A stretch of DNA of 64,000 bases, from positions 62,001 through 126,000 of the forward strand of contig NZ_JBHEQA010000003.1 of assembly GCF_043678055.1 (NCBI RefSeq), in the 5' to 3' direction. Origin of the DNA: Spongiimicrobium salis (lineage in GTDB: Bacteria; Bacteroidota; Bacteroidia; Flavobacteriales; Flavobacteriaceae). The translations under genes were made by a program, and so were the position numbers. The notes beneath the pieces are model-generated. The model saw only the letters and a list, made by a program, of their open reading frames with translations. It searched no databases and was not told the origin of the DNA. Positions 1-7,539 of this stretch are shown here, in pieces; position 1 is the first letter of the stretch; every line of letters starts with the position of its first letter.

Positions 1-301
1 ATGGTTCATCTCCTTGTACATTTACAATGATATCCACTTCCATAGGCGCCACAGCTTCTGCAATACGGTCACTACCACATTCATGTTCTTTTATACTCCT
101 TATGACCTTTCCATTTATTTCGGAAATAGTATCCTGTATAATAGCACTATCCGTAACCACATAGACCTCATCAAACAATCCTGTATTTACAGTGGCTTCA
201 TAGGTTCGTACAATTACGGGCTTACCTCCCAAATCTTGCATTAATTTGGCAGGAAATCGAGATGCCGCATAACGCGCGGGAATCATTGCAATAGTCTTCA
301 T
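1..301 (-). CDS. kdsB: 3-deoxy-manno-octulosonate cytidylyltransferase, partial (5' part only)
   Basis: The gene starts at the ATG at 301-299 and runs off the left edge, leaving about 100 residues. The N-terminus reads MKTIAMIPARYAASRFPAK, the sugar-nucleotide binding start of the KdsB family, and the last visible residues contain VNVQGDEP, another family signature. KdsB joins CTP and Kdo to give CMP-Kdo, the activated sugar for the lipopolysaccharide inner core, in the cytoplasm. It lies 19 bp after the DUF4126 gene on the same strand, so both are probably transcribed together from the helicase promoter. The C-terminal part cannot be judged. Confidence 0.95.
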   Translation of the reverse strand, partial: MKTIAMIPARYAASRFPAKLMQDLGGKPVIVRTYEATVNTGLFDEVYVVTDSAIIQDTISEINGKVIRSIKEHECGSDRIAEAVAPMEVDIIVNVQGDEP

Positions 302-320
302 AAGGTTACTTTGCGCTTTT

Positions 321-890
321 TTAGGTTTTTTTTCTAGGTCTTAGTTTCCGATATATCCGAAAAATGACAATCAAGATGATAATAACCAGTATGATGGCGA
401 TAGGAGGTATCGCTATGGCCGCTGTAGAGACCACTGCAGCTGTACCCGTTTCTATAGTGGCTACTACGGGATTGGCAACGCCGCCGGTGGTGGCCGTAGA
501 GGTCAAGCGTGTTGTTGCCGAAGCTCCTTTGATCATTGTAGCTGTTCCTCCTCCAGCGATAATCGCCAAAGACCAAGTAACAATAGGATCCAGATTAGCG
601 ATGGTAGATACCATAACAGCCGTCCCTGCAATAGCGGCCAAAGGCACGGCCAAACTATCCAAAAGATTATCGACCCAAGGAATGAAATAAGCAAAAATTT
701 CCACGAGCATGGCTACCCCTAAGGTGATCAATGCTGCCAAGCTACCGATCCACTGCCAATTCTCATTTAATTCCCAGACGCCCATATAAGAGGCCAAACT
801 CAAGGCAAAAAGGGGTAAAAAGACGCGAAAACCTACCGAAGCAGCCAATCCTATTCCTAAAAAAATACTGATAATGGTTTCGGATGTCAT
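321..890 (-). CDS. DUF4126 family membrane protein
   Basis: This 189-residue protein is almost entirely hydrophobic. It opens with a transmembrane segment (about 5-27, containing GLAASVGFRVFLPLF), has further segments near 47-75, 78-100 and 105-120, then a small-residue-rich Ala/Thr/Val stretch, and ends in a C-terminal segment (about 160-182) followed by a basic tail RKLRPRKK. The pattern and length fit the DUF4126 inner-membrane family, whose function is unknown. It sits 29 bp after the helicase gene and 19 bp before kdsB, so it is probably the middle gene of a short operon. Alternating high-scoring frames here come from its simple composition and are not other genes. Confidence 0.85.
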   Translation of the reverse strand: MTSETIISIFLGIGLAASVGFRVFLPLFALSLASYMGVWELNENWQWIGSLAALITLGVAMLVEIFAYFIPWVDNLLDSLAVPLAAIAGTAVMVSTIANLDPIVTWSLAIIAGGGTATMIKGASATTRLTSTATTGGVANPVVATIETGTAAVVSTAAIAIPPIAIILVIIILIVIFRIYRKLRPRKKT

Positions 891-919
891 GATAAAAAAC
901 TTTGTACTAAATTAGGCGA

Positions 920-2347
920 TTAGTCCTCAACAAAAAAATCGTTTTTGAATCCGATAAGGTACAGCTGTTTTTTTGCCCGGGTAACTGCCGTATATAGCCA
1001 ACGCAAATATTCCTTATCGATACCATTGGGCAAGTAAGGTTGTTCTATAAAAATAGTGTCCCATTGTCCTCCTTGGGATTTATGACAGGTAATGGCATAA
1101 GAAAACTTCACTTGTAGGGCATTAAAGTATTTGTTGTTTTTCACCGCCAGGAATTTTTTATACTTGGAAGTTTCCCCACTATAATCTTTCATTACTTCCT
1201 GATAAAGCCGATTTCCATCATCATAAGACAGGGAAGGCGTTTCTGCTTTTATGGTATCTAGCAGCAATACGGTTTCCAACGGAGGTTGTTTGGGATAATC
1301 TACCATTTTTACCTTTACTTCTGCAAAAGTAAAGCCATAGAGTTCGCGTATCCCAAAAATTTCCAAGACTTCAATAATATCCCCATTGGCAATAAATCCT
1401 GCTTCGGTATTCGGTTTTAACCAAAAGTAATTGTTCTTCACCACCATCATATAATCGCCCACAGCAATCTCATGCTCTAAGTAAAGTATCCTATTTCTAA
1501 TATTTTCATTGTACAAATTTGCCCTTTTATTGGAACGTACAATGATAGAGGTTTCTTCCCTACCATGCTGTCTGTATGCATCGTCTATGGCCTCTTGAAT
1601 ATCATTCCCATCTATGAGGCGTACAATATCGGTAAAGGCACCAACATCAAATTTAAAGCTATCATAGAAGTTATTTTGTAATTGATGACGGAGGTTGGTG
1701 GCATTGACTAAAATTCCTGAATCCTCAGCTTGTCGCACTACTTCGTCCAACTCAATTTTCATCACTTCCTTATTATAGTTCAATCCTAAGGTTTTTTCAT
1801 CCAAAGCCGGACTCAGATCCAAACGCACCGGAGGCAATTGTGCGGTATCGCCAATAAGAATTAATTTGCATTGGTGACCACTATAGACATACAACATCAA
1901 ATCGTCCAGTAAAGACCCATTTTCGAACAATTTACTATCTGCAGGAGTATCTGGAATCATAGAGGCCTCATCCACAATAAAAACAGTGTTCCTATGTTTA
2001 TTGGGCGCCAAGACAAATTGAACCCCTCCTCCGCTCTGCTTTTTAGGAAAGTAAATTTTTCGATGTATCGTAAAGGCTTGGGTTCTGGAGTAATTAGACA
2101 TTACTTTAGCCGCTCTTCCTGTAGGGGCCATCAACACCGCCTTCATGGTTGTTTGCCATAAGCTATTCACCACGGTCCCAACAATAGTCGTTTTTCCAGT
2201 TCCGGCGAAACCTTTGAGCAAGAAGGTATGTTCTTTTTCTTTGGACAAAATAAAATTGGCCAATTGTTGCAATGCGACCTCTTGATTAAGGGTAGGTTCG
2301 TGAGGGAATTTATCCAATAAGAGCCGGTAAAAAGAGGAAGGTGTCAT
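920..2347 (-). CDS. RecD-like ATP-dependent DNA helicase (superfamily 1)
   Basis: The protein has a Walker A motif GFAGTGKTT (about residues 46-54 from the chosen start), a Walker B region FIVDEAS about 75 residues later, and the C-terminal UvrD_C_2 signature (YAITCHKSQGGQWD, then LYTAVTRAKKQLYLIG). This is the architecture of stand-alone RecD-like 5'-3' helicases, probably used in DNA repair or recombination. The open frame extends upstream to 2434, but that extension contains a TAnnTTTG box at 2371-2364 and has no helicase-like sequence. I therefore place the start at the ATG at 2347 (MTPSSFYRLLLDKF); the ATG at 2356 is the alternative. It is divergent from the gene at 2458 and heads the DUF4126-kdsB run. 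Confidence 0.88.
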   Translation of the reverse strand: MTPSSFYRLLLDKFPHEPTLNQEVALQQLANFILSKEKEHTFLLKGFAGTGKTTIVGTVVNSLWQTTMKAVLMAPTGRAAKVMSNYSRTQAFTIHRKIYFPKKQSGGGVQFVLAPNKHRNTVFIVDEASMIPDTPADSKLFENGSLLDDLMLYVYSGHQCKLILIGDTAQLPPVRLDLSPALDEKTLGLNYNKEVMKIELDEVVRQAEDSGILVNATNLRHQLQNNFYDSFKFDVGAFTDIVRLIDGNDIQEAIDDAYRQHGREETSIIVRSNKRANLYNENIRNRILYLEHEIAVGDYMMVVKNNYFWLKPNTEAGFIANGDIIEVLEIFGIRELYGFTFAEVKVKMVDYPKQPPLETVLLLDTIKAETPSLSYDDGNRLYQEVMKDYSGETSKYKKFLAVKNNKYFNALQVKFSYAITCHKSQGGQWDTIFIEQPYLPNGIDKEYLRWLYTAVTRAKKQLYLIGFKNDFFVED

Positions 2348-2363
2348 GGTTTTCATAGGCATC

Positions 2364-2371
2364 CAAAGATA
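2364..2371 (-). promoter_or_regulatory. TAnnTTTG promoter box for the helicase gene
   Basis: On the minus strand the sequence is TATCTTTG, an exact match to the Bacteroidetes -7 element. Transcription would begin a few bases downstream, around 2360, leaving a leader of only about 13 nt before the ATG at 2347. No clear -33 TTG is visible. It argues against the upstream start at 2434. Confidence 0.55.
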
Positions 2372-2416
2372 ATCAGGATTTTTGGGTGAAAAACTTTTAC
2401 CATTAAAAAAAAATTG

Positions 2417-2424
2417 TAGATTTG
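2417..2424 (+). promoter_or_regulatory. TAnnTTTG promoter box for the 2458-4461 operon
   Basis: TAGATTTG matches the Bacteroidetes -7 element exactly and lies 33 bp before the ATG at 2458, giving a short leader of about 30 nt. It is divergent from the helicase promoter 50 bp away. Confidence 0.55.
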
Positions 2425-2457
2425 TGTCCACCACTATATAATTAATATCATATTAGA

Positions 2458-3108
2458 ATGAAAACCGTATTGCAAATAGTACTTTGGATCGTATGTGTAG
2501 GATTGGGATATTTAATCTACCAGTCAGTAAACGCCCCGATAGAATTTAAAAAGACGAAGGAAGATCGTTTCGGCCAAGTCATTTCGGTATTAAAAGATAT
2601 CGGTAACGCTCAGGAAGCTTATAAGCGAGAAAATGGAAAATTCGCCAATGACTTTAATACCTTAATAGATTTTATAGAAAAAGGAAAGTTCACTATTACC
2701 CAGCAACGTGATTCTTCCTTTATGCAGTTTGATGAAACTTATCAAATTGATTTATTGAAGGAAGTAAAGATTATTGACACTCTAGATTTCATCTCTGTTA
2801 AGGATTCCCTCTTCAAAAAAGATGATCGTTATAAAACTTTAATGAATGTGCCTTTTGCTCCTAATGGTGAAAAGTTTGAAATGAAAGCTGCCATGATTGA
2901 CAAAAGTGGTGTAAAAGCTGCTGTATTTGAAGCTAAAGTGAAGAAGAGTATTATTTTGCACGATCAACCTAAAGATTTGCTGGCAAAGGAAAATGCACAT
3001 CAAAGTGTAGAGCAAGTGAAAGGGGATGAAATCAAAATTGGATCTTTATCCGAAGTAAGCACTACGGGTAACTGGCCTCCTATCTATGACAGAAAAAAAG
3101 AAAACTAA
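2458..3108 (+). CDS. Conserved hypothetical protein with N-terminal membrane anchor
   Basis: The 216-residue protein has one N-terminal transmembrane helix (about residues 4-24, VLQIVLWIVCVGLGYLIYQSV) and a long soluble part that would face the periplasm. The region after the helix (about 35-75, IGNAQEAYKRENGKFANDFNTLIDFI) resembles the start of pseudopilin-like proteins, but no prepilin peptidase site is visible, so this is only a resemblance. No catalytic motif is recognised. The end overlaps the following DUF3822 gene by 23 bp, and that gene overlaps rsmD, so the three are almost certainly translated from one message. Function unknown. Confidence 0.75.
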   Translation: MKTVLQIVLWIVCVGLGYLIYQSVNAPIEFKKTKEDRFGQVISVLKDIGNAQEAYKRENGKFANDFNTLIDFIEKGKFTITQQRDSSFMQFDETYQIDLLKEVKIIDTLDFISVKDSLFKKDDRYKTLMNVPFAPNGEKFEMKAAMIDKSGVKAAVFEAKVKKSIILHDQPKDLLAKENAHQSVEQVKGDEIKIGSLSEVSTTGNWPPIYDRKKEN

Positions 3109-3916
3109 TCTAGAGGATTCTATATCGAATTATCATAAATTGTCCATTCAAGTTAGCTTGAATGGACTTTCTTTTTGTGTACTCGATACGATTAACAATC
3201 ATATTCTAATCTCCGAAAGCGATTCTTTTGATCGGGAACTAACTCCTTTTGAGACTCAAAAGCGCCTAGCCGATCTTTTTAAAACGCACGAAATACCTAA
3301 TTATACGTTTTCGGAAGTTGTTGCCATCCATAAAAATCCATTGTTCAGCATTGTCCCCAAAGCTTTGTTCGATGTCGCCGAATTGGCCAATTATTTAAAG
3401 TTCAATACCAAGATTCTGGCCAATGACGAAGTTGCTTATGACGAAATTGAAAGTTATGATATGATGAACGTATATATCCCCTTTACCAATATCAATAATT
3501 ATATTTATGATTTGTTTGGGGAGTTTGAGTATAGACACCACGGTAGCGTACTGGTACAGACCTTGCTTAATACCCATAGCAACTCCAGTACACCTGTCTG
3601 CTACGTCCACGTTTCCAAACAGCAAATGGATATTACAATCATTTCCCATAAACGATTACAGTTTTATAATAGTTTTCAATTTTTCACCAAGGAAGATTTT
3701 ATTTACCATTTGTTATTTACGCTAGAGCAATTAAAGTTGGATACCGAAAAAATAAAGCTGCGTCTTTTTGGAGCTATTGAGGAAGATGATGAATTGTATT
3801 CCATTGCCTATACTTACATTCAAAACGTGGTTATCTTTATTCCTTCAAATCCGTCCTATCATTTTGGGGACCTGGAACAAGGGAGTATTGATTTTACTGT
3901 AATAAATGCCCTCTAA
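3086..3916 (+). CDS. DUF3822 family protein
   Basis: This 276-residue protein starts inside the end of the previous gene and its stop codon shares one base with the rsmD start (TAATG). The sequence (LSIQVSLNGLSFCVLD near the start, YNSFQFFTKEDFIYHLLFTLEQL around 195-215) matches the DUF3822 family found in Bacteroidetes. Its beta-strand-rich layout resembles actin/Hsp70-like ATPase folds, but I see no clear nucleotide-binding motif, so activity is not predicted. The fixed linkage to RsmD suggests a role tied to rRNA modification or growth, but that is only inferred from position. Confidence 0.82.
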   Translation: MTEKKKTNLEDSISNYHKLSIQVSLNGLSFCVLDTINNHILISESDSFDRELTPFETQKRLADLFKTHEIPNYTFSEVVAIHKNPLFSIVPKALFDVAELANYLKFNTKILANDEVAYDEIESYDMMNVYIPFTNINNYIYDLFGEFEYRHHGSVLVQTLLNTHSNSSTPVCYVHVSKQQMDITIISHKRLQFYNSFQFFTKEDFIYHLLFTLEQLKLDTEKIKLRLFGAIEEDDELYSIAYTYIQNVVIFIPSNPSYHFGDLEQGSIDFTVINAL

Positions 3917-4461
3917 TGCGTATCATTTCCGGACAATATAAAGGGAGGCGAATCACCGCTCCAAAAAAATTACCCGTACGTCCTACAACGGACATGGCTA
4001 AAGAAGGGCTTTTCAATATTTTGAACAATAGCTTTTATTTTGATGAAATCAGTGTATTAGATCTTTTTGCGGGCACGGGGAATATCAGTTATGAATTCGC
4101 ATCCAGAGGTGCAGAGCACATTATCTGTGTGGATGCCCATTATGGTTGTATTAAATTCATTGACCAGATCGCGACACAATTGGAAGCAAACATCACTGCG
4201 ATTAAGAGTGATGTCTTCAGCTATTTGGAAAAGACTCAAAAAAAACACGACATTATTTTTGCCGACCCTCCCTATGCCCTACCTGAAGAAGATTTTTCAA
4301 AAATTTCGCATTGGGTGTTTAAAAATCAGTTGTTGAAAGAAGAAGGGGTATTGATCATAGAACACTCCAAACATACGGATCTGTCCCATTTGGACTATTT
4401 TTCCAGTTCCAGAAAGTATGGTGGAAGTGTTTTTAGTTTTTTTAGTATTAGTACAGATTAA
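3916..4461 (+). CDS. rsmD: 16S rRNA (guanine966-N2)-methyltransferase RsmD
   Basis: The 181-residue protein starts with MRIISGQYKGRRI, contains the SAM-binding motif VLDLFAGTGNISYE (about residues 47-60) and the N2-methyltransferase catalytic motif DPPY at 117-120. Length and order are standard for RsmD, which methylates G966 of 16S rRNA on assembled small subunits. It is the last gene of the overlapping trio beginning at 2458; the ATG overlaps the previous stop by one base, implying coupled translation. The next gene, at 4629, has its own promoter. Confidence 0.93.
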   Translation: MRIISGQYKGRRITAPKKLPVRPTTDMAKEGLFNILNNSFYFDEISVLDLFAGTGNISYEFASRGAEHIICVDAHYGCIKFIDQIATQLEANITAIKSDVFSYLEKTQKKHDIIFADPPYALPEEDFSKISHWVFKNQLLKEEGVLIIEHSKHTDLSHLDYFSSSRKYGGSVFSFFSISTD

Positions 4462-4598
4462 AAATCTCTTTTTCGCCTTAACCTTCCAAATTTAAGCTGT
4501 CGTGTTGCACATATGGTCGCCTATCTTCTCCTATTCCCTATATTTCAGGTATTGAATTTTTATTCAACTAAATATTTAGTTTAAACTATTTTTTTAGT

Positions 4599-4606
4599 TA
4601 AATTTG
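4599..4606 (+). promoter_or_regulatory. TAnnTTTG promoter box for the DUF6624-type gene
   Basis: TAAATTTG is an exact -7 element match 22 bp before the ATG at 4629. A short palindrome AGTTTAAACT lies just upstream (about 4578-4587). Confidence 0.5.
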
Positions 4607-4628
4607 AATTCAAAATAACACCCTAAGA

Positions 4629-5258
4629 ATGAAACTTGTAAAACTACTTTTGCTCTGCTCTCTGAGCATTTCCTTGTATTCCCAAACCCCTTCATCTTCG
4701 GTTGACCTATCCTCTAAAACCCTCGATTCGCTACGAACCCATCTGGAAAGCATCTTGACAAAAGACCAGGTATTTCGATCCATATACAAAGAGGCAGAAA
4801 ACAAACTCGGTAAGGATTCGGCAGCAATGGAGTATTTTTGGGAAGTTGTGGAACAACAGGATAAGCTTCTGGAACAGGAAGTCACTGCCATTTTGGATCA
4901 ATATGGTTGGTTGGGAATTTCACAAGTTGGCAGACGGGCCAATACCACGCTCTGGGCGGTATTGCAGCATGGTTCCGTAGCTTCCAAAGAAAAATATGCC
5001 CCTTTGCTCAAGGCATCAGTACTTAAAAAGGAATCTAGGCCAGCGCATTATGCCCGATTAATCGATCGGATGCTGATCAATAGCAAGCGCCCCCAAGAAT
5101 ATGGAACCCAGTATGAATATGACAAAGAAGGCAATGCCATATTTTTCCCTATTCATGCTCCCGAGTACATAGATCGAAGACGGAAGGAATTGGGGCTTTC
5201 CGGGATACAGGAATTTGCGGAACAACTTGGAATAACTTGGGCAATACCACAAAAATGA
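4629..5258 (+). CDS. Exported DUF6624-like protein
   Basis: The 209-residue protein begins with a signal peptide (MKLVKLLLLCSLSISLYSQ, cleavage probably after residue 18). The mature part contains YGWLGISQVG (about 96-105), LWAVLQHG and LIDRMLINSKRPQEYGTQ (about 141-158). These match a Bacteroidetes and proteobacterial family labelled DUF6624, whose members are exported and uncharacterised. It appears monocistronic, with its own promoter at 4599 and a weak hairpin downstream at 5272-5311. Function unknown; family assignment is from motif recognition. Confidence 0.7.
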   Translation: MKLVKLLLLCSLSISLYSQTPSSSVDLSSKTLDSLRTHLESILTKDQVFRSIYKEAENKLGKDSAAMEYFWEVVEQQDKLLEQEVTAILDQYGWLGISQVGRRANTTLWAVLQHGSVASKEKYAPLLKASVLKKESRPAHYARLIDRMLINSKRPQEYGTQYEYDKEGNAIFFPIHAPEYIDRRRKELGLSGIQEFAEQLGITWAIPQK

Positions 5259-5271
5259 CTTGTAAAACTTA

Positions 5272-5311
5272 CCATAGACCATTGTAACTGCAATTCATCA
5301 TAAGTCTATGG
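5272..5311 (+). terminator. Weak hairpin after the DUF6624-like gene
   Basis: CCATAGAC (5272-5279) pairs with GTCTATGG (5304-5311) across a 24-nt loop and is followed by ATTTTC. The long loop and short tail make it a weak terminator candidate. Confidence 0.3.
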
Positions 5312-5407
5312 ATTTTCGTGAAAATTCATTATTTTCAATGTACATATGTGTTACGCATATCAAAGCGGTTTTACAATCAGCTTCTTAACCAAAAATCCAA
5401 CCAAAAA

Positions 5408-5884
5408 ATGAAAACCCTTGTAGTAATCTTAACTTTGGCACTTTGCTGTTGCGCCATATCCACAGCGCAGGAAATTGAAATGAAAACAACCATATTTGGT
5501 TATCGGTTTACACAAAATGGAGCGCGCTTATCCTGGAAAGAATTGTCGTCTGCCACGGAATCAAACCTAGATGCCCATTTGCTCATTAAAAAAGCAAGGT
5601 CCCAAAATACAATTTCTTCCATTTTGTCTTTTGCTGGCGGATTTTTAATCGGCATCCCTATTGGCCAATCTATAGGGGATAGAGACCCCAATTGGTCTCT
5701 TGCCTACATTGGAGGTGGTATAGCTGCCATTGGGATTCCGTTTACGTTTAGCGCATTTAATAAAGTGAATAAGGGAATAGACACCTATAATTTATCTTTA
5801 AAAGCTACTTCGCGTTATCAATTCAAGCCCGAATTTACTATTCTAGCTAAGGGAAATGGTCTTGGCTTTATAATGCGTTTTTAG
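5408..5884 (+). CDS. Hypothetical exported or membrane protein
   Basis: From the ATG at 5408 the protein is 158 residues with a clear signal peptide (MKTLVVILTLALCCCAISTAQ). The frame extends 30 codons upstream to 5318, but that extension lacks any signal-like character, so the internal start is preferred. The mature part has a hydrophobic glycine-rich helix (about 62-85, ILSFAGGFLIGIPIGQSIGD) and a second one (about 89-105, AYIGGGIAAIGIPFTFSAF). This is a pattern common to small Bacteroidetes envelope proteins of unknown role. No enzyme motif is seen. Confidence 0.65.
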   Translation: MKTLVVILTLALCCCAISTAQEIEMKTTIFGYRFTQNGARLSWKELSSATESNLDAHLLIKKARSQNTISSILSFAGGFLIGIPIGQSIGDRDPNWSLAYIGGGIAAIGIPFTFSAFNKVNKGIDTYNLSLKATSRYQFKPEFTILAKGNGLGFIMRF

Positions 5885-5931
5885 ATATCCCAGAAAGGTT
5901 TTAAATGTCAACTGTTTCCTGACAGGATACG

Positions 5932-5939
5932 TATCTTTG
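5932..5939 (+). promoter_or_regulatory. TAnnTTTG promoter box for the first AraC-type regulator
   Basis: TATCTTTG matches the -7 element about 98 bp before the ATG at 6038, leaving a long leader. Just upstream is an inverted repeat TCCTG-A-CAGGA (about 5917-5927) within GTTTCCTG, an 8-mer also present upstream of the paralogous regulator at 17163-17170. It could be an autoregulatory site. Confidence 0.4.
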
Positions 5940-6037
5940 AATATGTTGGTAATGTTCCCATTTTACGACTAAGCGGAACAGCATGGCGAAAAATCACGGA
6001 TTGTCACTGTACATTTTCACATCCCTAAAAATAACAA

Positions 6038-6871
6038 ATGCCCATAGATACCATTCCTGAATCCTATATACAAGGGACAAGCCTTATCCCCGATCCTTTT
6101 TTGTACGACTTTAGAATGACTGAAGATGTAGTTAAAACTAAAGTCAATCTAAGCATGCATATGTTCAGTTTCTTGCAGACCGGTAAAAAACAGGTTCATT
6201 TTGCCGATACGGCAGTATTGGTAGATAACTCCCAATCCTTACTCATAAAAAAAGGGAATTGTCTTTGGAGCGAATTATTGGACCAGGAACATATCTACTA
6301 TTGCAAGCTGCTTTTCTTTTCAGAAGAGCGATTAAAGGCATTTTTGGAGAAACATCCGAGATCCGTCTCCATATCTCAAGAGACCTCGTCCTATTTCATC
6401 ATTGAAAACGATGCGTACTTGGAATCCTACCTCCATTCTTTATCTGCTATCCCTTCAGCTTCCCCTACCCTTAGGAATCATCTGTATTCGGTGAAGTTTG
6501 AAGAGCTTTTAATGTATTTAATGAATAAATATGGGGATTCCTTTGAGAATTACCTGTTTTCCCTGATTACCCCAGAAAGCTCACCCTTTAAAAAGAGTGT
6601 GGAACAAAATATTCATTCTACCCTTACCCTAGAAGAAATTGCCTTTCTGTGCAATATGAGTCTTTCTACCTTTAAACGACATTTCAGTAAAGAATATGCT
6701 GTATCTCCTGGAAAATGGTTACGGGACAAGCGTTTATTGAAAGCCAAGGAATTATTGGAACGTGGAGATGTAAAATCATCGGACATTTACTTGCAATTGG
6801 GGTATAATAACCTATCCAACTTTAGTTCTGCTTTCAAAACAAAATTTGGCATTCCTCCTTCCAAAATTTAG
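6038..6871 (+). CDS. AraC family transcriptional regulator
   Basis: The 277-residue protein has an N-terminal effector/cupin-like domain (about 1-185) and a C-terminal AraC double helix-turn-helix (about 190-277). The second half reads LSTFKRHF, SPGKWLRDKRL, then LGYNNLSNFSSAFKTKFGIPPS, the standard AraC family signature. It is clearly paralogous to the regulator at 17203 in both domains (shared KFEEL, CNMS/SNMS-STFKR and NLSNF-AFK-KFG). Each paralogue is followed on the same strand by one small gene with its own promoter, here the HbpS-like gene, which is the likely target. The effector is unknown. Confidence 0.9.
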   Translation: MPIDTIPESYIQGTSLIPDPFLYDFRMTEDVVKTKVNLSMHMFSFLQTGKKQVHFADTAVLVDNSQSLLIKKGNCLWSELLDQEHIYYCKLLFFSEERLKAFLEKHPRSVSISQETSSYFIIENDAYLESYLHSLSAIPSASPTLRNHLYSVKFEELLMYLMNKYGDSFENYLFSLITPESSPFKKSVEQNIHSTLTLEEIAFLCNMSLSTFKRHFSKEYAVSPGKWLRDKRLLKAKELLERGDVKSSDIYLQLGYNNLSNFSSAFKTKFGIPPSKI

Positions 6872-6970
6872 GGGACCTTTATATTTCGGTATTTTCTAAA
6901 GAAAATCATAATGACCTTTTTTCATAAGTAATTGAACTATAATCGTAAACAAGCGAATAGTTCCCTAAAC

Positions 6971-6978
6971 TATTTTTG
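6971..6978 (+). promoter_or_regulatory. TAnnTTTG promoter box for the HbpS/GlcG-like gene
   Basis: TATTTTTG is an exact -7 match 38 bp before the ATG at 7016. TAATCGTAAA lies upstream at 6940-6949 and recurs next to the promoter of the target gene of the paralogous AraC regulator (18104-18113), so it is a candidate regulator site. Confidence 0.55.
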
Positions 6979-7015
6979 CGTCATAAATTATACAATAACA
7001 GAAAAAAAACATCTT

Positions 7016-7429
7016 ATGAATATCACATTAGAACAAGCAGAACAGCTTATTGCTGCAGCAAAATCAAGAGCACTAGCCATAGATACCAAAATGAACATCG
7101 CCGTTGTAGATGCAGGGGCCAATTTAGTAGCTTTTTCCCGTATGGATGGCGCATGGTTGGGATCTTTGGATATTTCCATCAAAAAGGCAAAGACAGCCCG
7201 TTACTTTGATATGAATACAGGGGCAATTGGTGAATTGTCGCAACCCGATGGCCCATTATTCAATATTGAGCATTCTAACAATGGTTTGATCACTTTTCCT
7301 GGAGGAATTCCTGTTAAGGATACTGAGGGTAATATCATTGGAGCCGTTGGCGTAAGTGGAAGCACCGTTGAAAATGATCATGATGTTGCCGCTGCCGGGG
7401 TTCAAGTACTTCAACCAGCAACTGTTTAA
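7016..7429 (+). CDS. GlcG/HbpS family heme-binding-like protein
   Basis: From the ATG at 7016 the protein is 137 residues and starts MNITLEQAEQLIAAAKSRA. That start is preferred over 6932 because the promoter box at 6971 lies inside the longer frame. It shows the GlcG/HbpS signature: MNIAVVDAGANLVAFSRMDGAWLGSLDISIKKAKTA split over about residues 22-60, GGIPV and IGAVGVSG near the C-terminus. Members bind heme (HbpS) or occur in glycolate/diol operons (GlcG); the actual ligand is unknown here. No signal peptide, so probably cytoplasmic. It follows the AraC regulator and ends before a strong bidirectional terminator. Confidence 0.85.
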   Translation: MNITLEQAEQLIAAAKSRALAIDTKMNIAVVDAGANLVAFSRMDGAWLGSLDISIKKAKTARYFDMNTGAIGELSQPDGPLFNIEHSNNGLITFPGGIPVKDTEGNIIGAVGVSGSTVENDHDVAAAGVQVLQPATV

Positions 7430-7465
7430 TTTACGGCTAAGAAGTAGCTTAAAGCATATTTTAGG

Positions 7466-7500
7466 AAGGTAAAGGTAGTCGTAGATTACCTTTACCTTTT
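7466..7500. terminator. Bidirectional intrinsic terminator between HbpS-like and S9 peptidase genes
   Basis: AAGGTAAAGGTA (7466-7477) pairs perfectly with TACCTTTACCTT (7487-7498) over a 9-nt loop, followed by a T run on the plus strand. It lies between two convergent genes and could serve both. Confidence 0.75.
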
Positions 7501-7539
7501 TACTATATTCAAAGGGCAATGGATAATTATCCTATGTGC

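Noticed and set aside
364..690. 108-residue plus-strand frame antisense to the DUF4126 gene
   Set aside because: It mirrors the low-complexity Ala/Thr/Val region of the real gene, has no family motif and no promoter.
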